Assembly: GCF_002896875.1 (NCBI RefSeq)
Contig: NZ_CP023278.1
Location: forward strand, 5,092,501-5,156,500
DNA: 64,000 bases
Reading direction: 5' to 3'
DNA from: Nostoc sp. CENA543
GTDB lineage: Bacteria > Cyanobacteriota > Cyanobacteriia > Cyanobacteriales > Nostocaceae
The notes under the pieces were generated by a model. That model saw only the letters and a program-made list of their open reading frames with translations. It did no database searches and had not been told where the DNA came from. This document shows positions 44,439 to 53,717 of the stretch, piece by piece. Within the stretch, counting starts at the first letter, position 1, and each line of letters opens with the position of its first letter. Made by a program: the position numbers and the translations under genes.

Positions 44439-45644
44439 ATGGATTTTAGTCAATTACTGGCTGAAAATACGCATAATATCATCGAAAAATGGATTCTCAA
44501 AGTTCGTAATGATCGTCACATAGAAAGTGCTGATGATTTATCTTACACAGCGATTAAAAATCATATTCCTGACATTTTTCAGGCAATGATCACAGTTTTA
44601 TCACCTACTCAAGAGGGTGAAATTAAATCCATCGTTACGGCTAGTTGGCAGCATGGACTATTACGCGCTGAACAAGGCTTTGACCCGTCCGAAATTGCTC
44701 GCGAGTATTGTCTACTACGTACAGTCATATTTGATACGATAGAGGGTGAGCTATCCCAGGCGACACCAGTAGAAATTATTCGTTATATGCGGTTAATTGA
44801 TGCGGTAATTGATGAGGCGATCGCACGGTGTTTTAATAGTTATGTAGGAGAACGCTTACGGGAATTACAAAGTTTACAAGCTTCCCTGACTCTGCACAAT
44901 GAAGAACTGACACGTTTAATTAATGCTCATCAAGACAAGCTATCGGAATTAGCACACGAACTTAAACATCCCCTAACAGCAATTATTGGTTATTCAGATT
45001 TATTTTTAAGGCAACAAAGACGACAGGGTACGACAAAAGATAATTATGTCAATTTAGACCATATTGAACGTGTACTCCGCAATGGTAGACATTTGTTAAG
45101 ATTGATTAACAATGTTTTAGAACTGTCAAAATTTGAAGCTGGTAAACTCCAACTCCAAGCAGCATCTATTAATGTGCAGGAATTAATTAGTAATGTCTGC
45201 GAGATGTTAGAACCGCTAGCAGCAGAGAAGAATTTAACAATTATAGTTGATAGCGATCGCCTACCTCCAGAGATAATCACAGATGGTTTTCAATTACAAC
45301 AGATTGTCACAAATCTTGTGAGTAATGCCATCCGTTACACAGACTCCGGCACTATTAGTATAAAGTGTGAGATGCTGAATAGTCAAAAGTGGGCGATCGC
45401 GGTGGCTGATACTGGAATTGGAATTGCACCAAAAGACCAAAAACAAATATTCGAGCCTTATTTTCGCGTTAACTCTGAAGAACGTCCCCAACTTCCTGAT
45501 AGTACAGGCTTAGGTTTAGCGATCGTAGCGCGGTTAGTAAAATTACTGCAAGGTGAAATTCATCTAGTGTCTCAAGAGGGTATTGGCTCTACCTTTACGG
45601 TGATTTTGCCATTGGATGTGACTAAAACTTTACCAGAAGAATAA
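44439..45644 (+). CDS. Soluble sensor histidine kinase with RsbRD-like N-terminal domain
   Basis: A 401-residue cytoplasmic kinase. Residues 1-140 match an RsbRD-type four-helix sensor (LLAENTHNIIEKWILKVRND... and DPSEIAREYCLLRTVIFDTIE), followed by a short coiled coil. HisKA follows with LSELAHELKHPLTAIIGYSD (His173), then HATPase with NLVSNAIRY, DTGIGIAPKDQ and GLGLAIVARLV. There is no transmembrane segment. It is 121 bp upstream of a receiver-kinase pair on the same strand, so signalling through that receiver is possible. Confidence 0.88.
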   Translation: MDFSQLLAENTHNIIEKWILKVRNDRHIESADDLSYTAIKNHIPDIFQAMITVLSPTQEGEIKSIVTASWQHGLLRAEQGFDPSEIAREYCLLRTVIFDTIEGELSQATPVEIIRYMRLIDAVIDEAIARCFNSYVGERLRELQSLQASLTLHNEELTRLINAHQDKLSELAHELKHPLTAIIGYSDLFLRQQRRQGTTKDNYVNLDHIERVLRNGRHLLRLINNVLELSKFEAGKLQLQAASINVQELISNVCEMLEPLAAEKNLTIIVDSDRLPPEIITDGFQLQQIVTNLVSNAIRYTDSGTISIKCEMLNSQKWAIAVADTGIGIAPKDQKQIFEPYFRVNSEERPQLPDSTGLGLAIVARLVKLLQGEIHLVSQEGIGSTFTVILPLDVTKTLPEE

Positions 45645-45765
45645 AAAAATTTGAGTTCAGCTTCAGAATCATCCTACTGGAAAAGTCTGACTTCTACCCC
45701 GGAGAGATGCCAAAAATCTGACTCATTGTCAATCTAAACTTAGGAGTTAACCTGACTTTTGAACG

Positions 45766-46143
45766 ATGCCCCACGTCTTACTCGTAGATGATGAAACTGC
45801 CCTCTGTGAAAGTCTGACTTATACCTTACAAAAAGAAGGCTATACAGTGACGACCGTAGCAGATGGACAAAGTGCAATTAAACAATTCCACAAGCAAGTA
45901 CCCGATGTCATCTTGTTGGACTTAATGCTCCCAGAAGTAAGCGGGATGGAAGTTTGTTGGCGCATTCGGGCATTTTCCGATGTGCCAATTGTCATGCTGA
46001 CAGCCAAAGACCAAGACATCGATAAAATTTGGGGTTTGGAAGCGGGAGCAGATGATTATGTCACCAAGCCATTCAACACCCGTGAGCTATTAGCACGCAT
46101 CAAAGCCGTGTTACGTCGTCGCCTCGGAGAACAGCCTAGATGA
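45766..46143 (+). CDS. Stand-alone response-regulator receiver domain
   Basis: A 125-residue protein consisting of only a receiver domain of the OmpR type: acidic pair Asp8-Asp9, phospho-acceptor Asp52 in ILLDLMLPEVSG, conserved Thr in MLTAKDQ and Lys in VTKPF. It stops shortly after the domain (LRRRLGEQPR), where OmpR regulators continue into DNA binding. Its stop overlaps the start of the next kinase by 4 bp (ATGA), which argues that the short form is natural and co-translated with that kinase. Confidence 0.9.
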   Translation: MPHVLLVDDETALCESLTYTLQKEGYTVTTVADGQSAIKQFHKQVPDVILLDLMLPEVSGMEVCWRIRAFSDVPIVMLTAKDQDIDKIWGLEAGADDYVTKPFNTRELLARIKAVLRRRLGEQPR

Positions 46144-47561
46144 AAGGCTGGTGGCGTTGCCTGAAACTAAATACTATCCATTCCAAGTTGTTAGGGACTT
46201 ACTTGCTGCTGATAGTCTTGGGAACCTCCTCAATGGCAGGGTATATTCTTTGGTCTTTCCATGTCTACTTTATGCGATCGCGACAACTAGACTTAGAAAA
46301 CTGGACAAATGCTTTGAGTGAGAGTGTCGCCGATGCTATAGAAGAAAAAAATCTTCAACGCGTCAACTTGCTAGTCCAAAGATATGGCGCACCACAGAAC
46401 GTCACCTTGCGGATTTTCAATCAGCAGGGTAGCTTAATTGCCACTTCGGCTCCCAAATTAGATCGACAAATTGAAGGCTGGTACAAAGTTCCCGGAATGG
46501 CAGAAGCACTGCAAAAACGTCCAGCACAGGGGATTGCCAAGGGAGTATTATCGGGTGAGGATCGTCTGTACATTGCAAGACCCATTGTACGTAACGGTCA
46601 ACTCTTGGGTGTGTTGCGAATCTCGATTACGTTGGATCAGTTTCAACGCCAGTTTGCTAAAGTAATTGCCAGTGTGCTGGGCAGTTTAGGATTAACTATC
46701 TCGCTGTGTGCGTTGATTAGCACTCGCTTTGCTCGTAGTCTGTCTCGACCGATTGAAATTATGCGTAATTTTGCAATTCGGTTGGGCAGTGGTCAATTTG
46801 GCGACACTTTAAGTATTCAGGAAAATAATGAATTAGACCAGTTGGCGGCGGAACTCAACCGGATGAGCCAAAGATTAGCTTCCCTAGACTACGAAAGGAG
46901 AACCTTTTTGGCAAATGTTTCTCATGAACTCCGCACACCTATTAGCAATGTTCAAGTTACAGTTGATGCACTCAAAAGCGGAGCTTTTGAAGAACCACAA
47001 TTGCGCGATCGCTTCTTCCAAACAATAGAAAATGAAACTAAACGTTTATCACGACTGATTCATGATTTGTTAGATTTAGGACGTTTAGAAGCGGGAGTCA
47101 GCCAACTAGAAGAGGAAACCATATCATTAGTAAGTCTGATTAAGCGTGCTGTTAATGCTATGGAACCGAGAATGCAAGCTGCTGGTGTATCAGTACGGGT
47201 CAAAGTTGCCAATTTATTTATTCAAGGTGATCCAGAACGCCTATTACAAGCAATTTTAAACTTGCTAGATAATGCCATTAAACACTCACAACGCAATTCT
47301 CAAGTTTTTATTTCTGGATATAGTGATGATAAACAAGCAGTAATTAAAATTCAAGACCAAGGTAAAGGTATTAGTGAGCAAGATTTACCCCGGATTTTTG
47401 AACAATTTTATACAACAGATCCTTCCCGAACAGGTAAAAGTAATGGTTTAGGATTAGCAATTACTAAACGCATTATAGAAGCTCACCAAGGAAATATTAC
47501 AGCGAGTAGCACTGCTAATCAGGGTGCAACTTTTATAATTTATTTACCCTTAAAATCCTAA
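46140..47561 (+). CDS. Membrane sensor histidine kinase with HAMP domain
   Basis: A 473-residue kinase with two transmembrane helices (about 18-40 and 174-195) that bracket a periplasmic sensor loop of about 130 residues. HAMP (about 197-250), HisKA with FLANVSHELRTPISN (His262) and HATPase (ILNLLDNAIKHS, DQGKGISEQDL, SNGLGLAIT) follow. It overlaps the receiver gene by 4 bp, so these two form a pair. The stimulus is unknown. Confidence 0.9.
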   Translation: MKGWWRCLKLNTIHSKLLGTYLLLIVLGTSSMAGYILWSFHVYFMRSRQLDLENWTNALSESVADAIEEKNLQRVNLLVQRYGAPQNVTLRIFNQQGSLIATSAPKLDRQIEGWYKVPGMAEALQKRPAQGIAKGVLSGEDRLYIARPIVRNGQLLGVLRISITLDQFQRQFAKVIASVLGSLGLTISLCALISTRFARSLSRPIEIMRNFAIRLGSGQFGDTLSIQENNELDQLAAELNRMSQRLASLDYERRTFLANVSHELRTPISNVQVTVDALKSGAFEEPQLRDRFFQTIENETKRLSRLIHDLLDLGRLEAGVSQLEEETISLVSLIKRAVNAMEPRMQAAGVSVRVKVANLFIQGDPERLLQAILNLLDNAIKHSQRNSQVFISGYSDDKQAVIKIQDQGKGISEQDLPRIFEQFYTTDPSRTGKSNGLGLAITKRIIEAHQGNITASSTANQGATFIIYLPLKS

Positions 47562-47575
47562 AACAAGAACAGCAG

Positions 47576-47604
47576 AATCAGCGAAAAAGCTGATTATTGT
47601 TTGT
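47576..47604. terminator. Short hairpin between convergent genes
   Basis: AATCAGC (47576-47582) pairs with GCTGATT (47589-47595), and a T-rich stretch follows. It is weak but correctly placed after the kinase stop and before the rnc 3' end. Confidence 0.45.
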
Positions 47605-47631
47605 ATTTTATCCTCGTAAAAAGCAGTTAAT

Positions 47632-48339
47632 TTACGACAACAAACCTTGTAATTTTAACTGAGATAACGCATCCTCAGCCGCCGCTTTTTCCGCTTCTTT
47701 CTTATTCTTTCCTATTGCTTCTCCGTACTTTTGATCTCCCACATAAACCTCAGCTTTAAATTCCGGTGCGTGAGATAAACCACCTGTTTGTGTTGTAATG
47801 TATTTAGGAGTAGTCGGGCCAATATTGCGCTGTACCCATTCTTGAAAGCGATTTTTGGAATCTACATTCGAGCGAGACACAACAATTTGTTCAGGGACAG
47901 CATCAAATAATGGTTCAATAATGGCACGTACTGCTTCAATATTGGAGTCGTTATCTAAATAGTAAGCACCAATTACAGCTTCAAACGTACTACTAAGTAA
48001 ATTTGGATTTTGATAACCACCATCTCGAATTGCGCCTTTACCTAAGCGCATTCTTAAATCTAAGCCGACTTCCAGAGCAAATTTAGCTAATTGTTTTTCA
48101 TCGACTAATGCGGAACGTCGCCTTGTTAATTCATCTTCTCCTTTTTCGGGGTGACGGCTATAAAGATATTCACCACTTAAGAAATTCAGCACCGCATCAC
48201 CAAGAAATTCTAGGCGTTCATTATGTTCGCCTTCGCCTGGATTTTCATGAACATAGGAACGATGAGTAAGTGCTTGACGGAGAAGTTCTTCATTGCGAAA
48301 TTTGAGAATTTTGGGGATTTCTGATATTTTATTCTCCAT
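47632..48339 (-). CDS. rnc: Ribonuclease III
   Basis: A 235-residue double-strand-specific endoribonuclease that processes rRNA and structured mRNAs in the cytoplasm. The RNase III signature NERLEFLGDAVLNF is at about 40-53, with the second catalytic Asp/Glu region in LLSSTFEAVIGAYYLD, and a C-terminal dsRNA-binding domain (about 162-232, KNRFQEWVQRN...KKEAEKAAAEDALSQL). Length is normal. Cyanobacteria often have more than one RNase III; this full-length form is the main type. Confidence 0.95.
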   Translation of the reverse strand: MENKISEIPKILKFRNEELLRQALTHRSYVHENPGEGEHNERLEFLGDAVLNFLSGEYLYSRHPEKGEDELTRRRSALVDEKQLAKFALEVGLDLRMRLGKGAIRDGGYQNPNLLSSTFEAVIGAYYLDNDSNIEAVRAIIEPLFDAVPEQIVVSRSNVDSKNRFQEWVQRNIGPTTPKYITTQTGGLSHAPEFKAEVYVGDQKYGEAIGKNKKEAEKAAAEDALSQLKLQGLLS

Positions 48340-48380
48340 GCTTGTATCAATATTATCTTGAAAATAAATATAAAATATTA

Positions 48381-48986
48381 TTATATATTTTGAGCGATCG
48401 CAGCATACAAGATACCCAGTATTTTTTTTATGTCCTTAATATAATATTCCTGTAAATCAATGCTGATTACATTACTTTCAAGTTTCATGAATTGCCAAAT
48501 AGTGCCGATGGTAACAGCACCATAAATTGATTTAATAGCATTGCCACTTCTTTCATTAAAAATTTGAGCCGCAACCATTTCTGCAATACATTGTGCCAAT
48601 CCAGAGCGCAAATTTTCATTTTTACTTTCTACTAAAACAATCACCGGACTGCGAACAAACAATTGTTCTGGAGAAAGACTTAAAATAAAATCACAAAACC
48701 CATTTAAACCTCGTTGAGCATCAACAGCAAACTCTACCCCAGAAAATAAACCGATTTGATAATTAAATTTTCGCCTGATTTCTAATAGTATTGGGCTAAT
48801 AATCATTTCACTGCGAGCTTTTTCCGAACCGATAGCAACTGCTAAATCAACATTCTCTCTCAAGATTGTAGACAGCAAATCACTACATTCTTGCTCTGGT
48901 AAATTGGCAAATAATCCAGATGACTCTTGAACTATTAAGCCAAAAGTGTCAATAATTTCGTTAAGTTTAAAATCACTATAGCTCAT
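48381..48986 (-). CDS. Hypothetical protein with PD-(D/E)XK nuclease-like motif
   Basis: A 201-residue protein of a cyanobacterial family I cannot name. The middle reads RGLNGFCDFILSLSPEQLFVRSPVIVLVESKNEN: Asp99 followed by Glu120-x-Lys122, arranged on a predicted beta-hairpin as in the restriction-endonuclease-like fold. The gene overlaps the upstream Uma2 gene by 4 bp (ATGA), so they are translationally coupled. Nuclease activity is an inference from the motif; there is no methylase or other restriction gene nearby. Confidence 0.6.
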   Translation of the reverse strand: MSYSDFKLNEIIDTFGLIVQESSGLFANLPEQECSDLLSTILRENVDLAVAIGSEKARSEMIISPILLEIRRKFNYQIGLFSGVEFAVDAQRGLNGFCDFILSLSPEQLFVRSPVIVLVESKNENLRSGLAQCIAEMVAAQIFNERSGNAIKSIYGAVTIGTIWQFMKLESNVISIDLQEYYIKDIKKILGILYAAIAQNI

Positions 48987-49573
48987 TGAAAATTTGTTTT
49001 TTGAGGAAATATCTTATTTAAATCAATAGATAAATCGGGAAAACAAGGAAAATAAACTACTTGATTAGGCAGAAAAATTCGCTTAGTTGAATAACCGTAT
49101 TTTCCTTGACTATCTTGATAGGGGTCACTGTAACATTCCAAATAATTATCGAATAAATTAAATATCCAATAATCAGAAATACCTGCTTGAGCATAGAGAG
49201 GTAGTTTCACATCTTGGTCATAACTTAAAGATGAATCAGCTACTTCCATCACTAGCAACACATCAGCAGGGCTAGGATGAGCAGAAAAATAATCATCAAG
49301 GCGGTTCTGCACAATAGCAAAATCCGGTTCTGGTTCGCTATTAGGCGGTAAAGTGATAGGGGCTTGAGATTGCAAAGTAGCTCTATCGCCTATGACTTTT
49401 GGCAGTTCTTTTAATAACTTTCTTAAGCAAGTTTCATGGGCTGTACCCTTAGATACCATTTGAATCAGTTCCCCCTTAATTAATTGGATGTGGTCATCCT
49501 CGTGGAGAAAGCCCAATTCTATGAGTCTGTGGTACTCATCTAATGTGAAGCGTTTAGTTTGAGCGATACTCAT
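48983..49573 (-). CDS. Uma2-family putative endonuclease (DUF820)
   Basis: A 196-residue protein of the Uma2/DUF820 family, abundant in cyanobacteria. I use ATG 49573 (MSIAQTKRFTLDEYHRLIELG) as start because the family begins there; the frame continues nine codons upstream. The restriction-endonuclease-like core is visible: EPDFAIV, LLVMEVADSS, then YAQAGISDYWIFNLFDNYLECY. Members are thought to be nucleases, often solitary and highly duplicated; the cellular role is not known. Paired with the downstream gene by a 4-bp overlap. Confidence 0.88.
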   Translation of the reverse strand: MSIAQTKRFTLDEYHRLIELGFLHEDDHIQLIKGELIQMVSKGTAHETCLRKLLKELPKVIGDRATLQSQAPITLPPNSEPEPDFAIVQNRLDDYFSAHPSPADVLLVMEVADSSLSYDQDVKLPLYAQAGISDYWIFNLFDNYLECYSDPYQDSQGKYGYSTKRIFLPNQVVYFPCFPDLSIDLNKIFPQKTNFQ

Positions 49574-49659
49574 AAATTTTGCCCCCAGAGTAATACACAA
49601 ACCATATTCTTATAACCCTTATTCTAAATGAGCCAGAAATTGATATGCTAAAAACCAAG

Positions 49660-49792
49660 ACTAGGTTAAGAGTGCTGAGTAGTGAGTGCTGAGTGTTGAG
49701 AGGAAAGAGCAAGAGAATGAAAATCCAATGCCCGATTCCCTATGCCCCATGCCCAATCCCTAGTCCCCAATCCCCAGTCCCCTATCTGTAAA
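49660..49792. repeat. GAGTGCTGAGT and CCCCATGCCCAATCCC repeats before chlD
   Basis: Low-complexity units fill the gap from the divergent Uma2 region to the chlD start; the C-rich part ends only about 10 bp before the ATG. Confidence 0.7.
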
Positions 49793-49794
49793 CC

Positions 49795-51834
49795 ATGCCT
49801 GCGCCTACTATCAACCCGACAATTACTTCATTTCCCTTGACGGCTGTAGTCGGTCAAGAAGCCATTAAACTTGCTTTATTATTAGCAGCAGTCGATCCTG
49901 GGTTGGGAGGAGTAGCGATCGCAGGTCGTCGCGGTACGGCAAAATCAGTAATGGCGCGTGCTATTCACGCTTTGTTACCACCGATTGAAGTTGTCACCGA
50001 TTCAGTTAGCAACTGCGACCCCAACCACCCAGAAGAATGGGATGATTATCTGTTGGCTGAATGCGCTGACAAAGATATTCAGGATGTCCCGACGCAAATT
50101 ATTCCTGCGCCATTTGTGCAGATTCCCCTTGGTGTCACAGAAGACCGTCTCCTGGGTTCCGTGGATGTGGAAAAATCTGTGAAGCAAGGAGATACAGTAT
50201 TTCAGCCTGGGTTACTCGCCACAGCTAACCGGGGTGTGCTGTATGTGGATGAAATCAATCTTTTAGATGACCAGATATCCAACCAGTTATTAACAGTCCT
50301 CTCCGAAGGACGTAACCAAATTGAACGGGAAGGGATTAGTTTTCAGCATCCTTGCAAATCCCTGTTTATCGCTACCTACAACCCAGAAGAAGGGGCATTA
50401 CGAGAACATTTATTAGATAGAATTGCGATCGCTCTTTCGGCTGACGGTGTTCTTGGTCTAGATCAAAGAGTCCAAGCAGTTGAGCAAGCGATCAGTTATT
50501 CTAAATCACCCCAAGACTTCCTCCAACAATACAGCGAAGATATCGACGCGCTGAAAACTCAAATTATCCTGGCGCGGGAATGGTTGAAGGAAGTCACCAT
50601 CACCAGCGAACAAATTGCTTACTTAGTCAATGAAGCCATTCGCGGTGCTGTCCAAGGACATCGGGCAGAATTATTCGCGGTGCGGGTAGCAAAAGCGGCT
50701 GCGGCTTTAGACGGACGCGCCACAGTCAACGCTGACGACTTACGCCGGGCGGTAGAATTAGTGATTGTGCCACGGGCGACTGTAGTGCAGACACCCCCAC
50801 CAGACCAACCACCCCCACCACCGCCACCACCACCACAAAGCCAAGACGAGTCAGAACAAGACCAACAAGAGGAAGACCAAGAAGAAGACAAAGAAGACCA
50901 ACCAGACGAACCCCAAGAACAAGAACCCCCCAGCATCCCAGAAGAATTTATCTTCGATCCAGAAGGGGTAATCATGGATGATAGTGTGTTGTACTTTGCT
51001 CAAATGGCACAACGTCAGGGCAAATCTGGAAGTCGTAGTATTATCTTTTCTGATGACCGGGGACGCTACATCAAGCCGATGTTACCTAAAGGGAAAGTCC
51101 GCCGCATTGCTGTAGACGCGACCTTAAGGGCAGCTGCACCCTACCAAAAAGCCCGACGAGAAAGACACCCAGAAAAGAAAGTTATTGTCGAACAAGGGGA
51201 TATTCGCTCTAAACGCCTCATCCGTAAAGCCGGGGCGTTGGTGGTGTTTGTTGTGGATGCTTCGGGGTCGATGGCTTTGAACCGGATGCAGTCCGCTAAA
51301 GGTGCGGTAATGCAGCTATTGACTGAAGCCTATCAAAACCGTGACCAAGTAGCCTTGATTCCCTTCCGAGGAGAACAAGCCGAAGTCTTACTACCCCCCA
51401 CCCGTTCCATCGCTTTAGCCCGTAACCGTTTGGAGAGATTACCCTGTGGTGGTGGTTCACCTTTAGCACATGGTATTACCCAAGCCGTCCGCATCGGTTT
51501 AAATGCTCAAATGAGCGGCGATATTGGGCAAGTCGTGATTGTGGCAATTACTGACGGACGAGGTAATATTCCTTTGTCTCGTTCTCTAGGTGAACCCCAA
51601 GAACCAGGAGAAAAACCAGACATTAAAGGGGAGTTACTCGAAATTGCTGCCAGAATTCGTGGTTTGGGAATGCAGCTATTAGTTATAGATACTGAGAGTA
51701 AATTTGTCTCCACTGGCTTTGCTAAAGAGTTAGCCCAAACCGCAGGCGGTAAATATTATCACCTACCCAAAGCCACCGATAAAGCCATTGCTGCCATGAC
51801 CAAAGGCGCGATCGCTGATTTAAAATCTCGGTAA
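49795..51834 (+). CDS. chlD: Magnesium chelatase subunit D
   Basis: ChlD joins ChlI and ChlH to insert Mg2+ into protoporphyrin IX, the first committed step of chlorophyll synthesis. The 679-residue protein has an N-terminal AAA+ domain (about 10-330; Walker A-like [17 protein letters not shown]). A Pro-rich then acidic linker spans about 335-385 (a run of prolines followed by Asp/Glu/Gln). The C-terminal integrin-like VWA domain has [13 protein letters not shown] and ITDGRGN. Full length is typical. It stands alone here. Confidence 0.96.
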   Translation: MPAPTINPTITSFPLTAVVGQEAIKLALLLAAVDPGLGGVAIAGRRGTAKSVMARAIHALLPPIEVVTDSVSNCDPNHPEEWDDYLLAECADKDIQDVPTQIIPAPFVQIPLGVTEDRLLGSVDVEKSVKQGDTVFQPGLLATANRGVLYVDEINLLDDQISNQLLTVLSEGRNQIEREGISFQHPCKSLFIATYNPEEGALREHLLDRIAIALSADGVLGLDQRVQAVEQAISYSKSPQDFLQQYSEDIDALKTQIILAREWLKEVTITSEQIAYLVNEAIRGAVQGHRAELFAVRVAKAAAALDGRATVNADDLRRAVELVIVPRATVVQTPPPDQPPPPPPPPPQSQDESEQDQQEEDQEEDKEDQPDEPQEQEPPSIPEEFIFDPEGVIMDDSVLYFAQMAQRQGKSGSRSIIFSDDRGRYIKPMLPKGKVRRIAVDATLRAAAPYQKARRERHPEKKVIVEQGDIRSKRLIRKAGALVVFVVDASGSMALNRMQSAKGAVMQLLTEAYQNRDQVALIPFRGEQAEVLLPPTRSIALARNRLERLPCGGGSPLAHGITQAVRIGLNAQMSGDIGQVVIVAITDGRGNIPLSRSLGEPQEPGEKPDIKGELLEIAARIRGLGMQLLVIDTESKFVSTGFAKELAQTAGGKYYHLPKATDKAIAAMTKGAIADLKSR

Positions 51835-52322
51835 AATTTAGGGGTTTAAGTCTCCGGCTTCTATCAAGCCGCAACTGTTATCGCTGGATTTCCCCGTCAT
51901 CAAACGGAAAAAGCGAATTGTGTACCACTTTGCTACGCAACGCTACCGCGAACGTGAAAGCAAGCTACGCGGTAGCGTCTCGTCGTACAGAAGTGGGGCA
52001 TTAGCCCATTGCGTTAGCGTCTCGTAGAGAAGCGGGACGTTAGTCCATTGCGTTAGCGAAGCGGGGCGTTAGCCCATTGCGAATTGCGAATTGCGAATTG
52101 CGAATTGATTCAATCTGTTTGTCTAATCTTCTCTATAATTTATTCAAATATGTCTGCGATCGCGTCAGCAAGTCCAGTGCTGAAAATCTAATTTCTCATC
52201 TACATCCTACATAGGAAAAACAAGAGTTATTATGTCTCAATGCTGATTGAGACCAAAAATCTCGTATATTAGCACAGGAAACTTTATTGTTGTGTTCTAT
52301 TACATCCTAAGAGGATTAAATC
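51835..52322. repeat. Interspersed repeat block between chlD and the PBP4 gene
   Basis: From about 51940 to 52110 there are tandem and inverted copies of GCGTTAGCG(AAGC)GGGACGTTAGTCCATT and four GCGAATT units. The rest (52111-52322) is AT-rich and should hold the promoter of the next gene. No gene. Confidence 0.7.
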
Positions 52323-53642
52323 ATGCTGGAATTGTTGGGTTCAGGTTTGGTGTCACTCTGGCTAGAGATGGCTGGAGTTCAAGTCAAGCCTTCAGAGGCC
52401 TTAGACGTGCTGACTTGGCAAAGTAGCCCTGGCTTAGTAATTGCACCCGATCCCAATCCAGCAGGGGCTAATACTGTTAAACAATATCTGCAAGGACTAT
52501 TAAAATCTAAGCTGATCGCTGAAAATCTCACTCCCAACCAAGGAATTTGGATGCAGTCGGGGCCTGTACTGATGGCTGATCATCAAGGTACAACACCTTT
52601 ACCTGCGGCTTCTCTCACTAAGATTGCTACTTCGTTGGTGACTTTGAAAACCTTCGGTTCAGAACACCAATTTGACACCATGATTAGTTCTACAGGGCCG
52701 ATAGTTAACGGTGTTATACAAGGTGATTTAGTTGTTAATGGCGGTGGCGATCCCATGTTTGTTTGGGAAGAAGCGATCGCTTTGGGTAATACGCTCAATA
52801 AAATGGGGATCAAAGAAGTCAAGGGCAATTTGGTGATTACTGGCAATTTTGCCATGAATTTCCAGCGTCATCCCCTATTAGCGGGACAAATGCTCAAACA
52901 ATCTCTCAATTCTAAAACTTGGACTCGTCCAGCGATTTATATTCACTCCATCATGCCCAAGGGTACACCAAAACCCCAAGTGGCGATCGCTGGTCAAATC
53001 AAATTTGCTCCCCAACCCAACCCCCATCAAACTCTTTTAGTGCGTCACCGTTCTCTACCCTTGAAGCAATTAATCAAGGAAATGAATGTGTACAGCAACA
53101 ACGAAATGGCGCAAATGTTAGCAGAATCAGTAGGTGGTCATACAGTAGTACAGACTAAAGCCGCAGAATTTGCTAATGTTCCCCACGGAGAAATTCAGTT
53201 AATTAATGGTTCAGGACTAGGGCCAGAAAACCGCATTTCCCCCAGGGCTGCTTGTGCGATGTTAATGGCTATTCAACAAGAAGCCGCAAATCATCAACTG
53301 AATTTAGCTGATTTATTTCCCACCTCTGGCTTCGATAAGCGAGGCACAATGCAGCATCGTCACTTACCAGTAGCGACTGTGATGAAAACAGGTACTTTGC
53401 GCGATGTCAGTGCTTTAGCTGGAGTCGTACCCACACGCGATCGCGGTTTAGTTTGGTTCGCCATCATTAACCGTGGCCCACAAATCTCCGCCTTCCGCCA
53501 AGAACAAGACAAACTCCTACAAAATCTAGTCAAACAACTAGAAATCTCCCCCAGTGTTCCTAATGCTTTAACACCCCATACAGCTAAATCACTACCAGAT
53601 TTAGGCAATACTAAGCGGAATGAGATTGTGTTTCGTGGATAA
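52323..53642 (+). CDS. dacB: D-alanyl-D-alanine carboxypeptidase/endopeptidase (PBP4/DacB family, S13)
   Basis: A 439-residue penicillin-binding protein that trims or cleaves peptidoglycan peptides. All three active-site motifs are present: SxxK as SLTK in PLPAASLTKIATSLVT (about residue 97), SxN as SNN in YSNNEMAQML and KTG in VMKTGTLRDVSALAG. The N-terminus is hydrophobic (MLELLGSGLVSLWLEMAG) and probably acts as an uncleaved export signal or weak signal peptide. Length fits the cyanobacterial S13 type. Confidence 0.9.
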   Translation: MLELLGSGLVSLWLEMAGVQVKPSEALDVLTWQSSPGLVIAPDPNPAGANTVKQYLQGLLKSKLIAENLTPNQGIWMQSGPVLMADHQGTTPLPAASLTKIATSLVTLKTFGSEHQFDTMISSTGPIVNGVIQGDLVVNGGGDPMFVWEEAIALGNTLNKMGIKEVKGNLVITGNFAMNFQRHPLLAGQMLKQSLNSKTWTRPAIYIHSIMPKGTPKPQVAIAGQIKFAPQPNPHQTLLVRHRSLPLKQLIKEMNVYSNNEMAQMLAESVGGHTVVQTKAAEFANVPHGEIQLINGSGLGPENRISPRAACAMLMAIQQEAANHQLNLADLFPTSGFDKRGTMQHRHLPVATVMKTGTLRDVSALAGVVPTRDRGLVWFAIINRGPQISAFRQEQDKLLQNLVKQLEISPSVPNALTPHTAKSLPDLGNTKRNEIVFRG

Positions 53643-53717
53643 GGGTGTAAGGGTGTAAGGGTGTAAGGGAAAACAGAGGGAGAAAAATCTCATACCCAAT
53701 GCCCAATGCCCAATGCC
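53643..53717. repeat. GGGTGTAA and CCCAATG tandem repeats
   Basis: Four GGTGTAAG units and four GCCCAATG units lie between the convergent dacB and lptC genes. Confidence 0.75.

Noticed and set aside
50619-50975. Minus-strand Gly/Ser-rich ORF opposite chlD
   Set aside because: It is the antisense reading of the Pro/acidic linker of ChlD.
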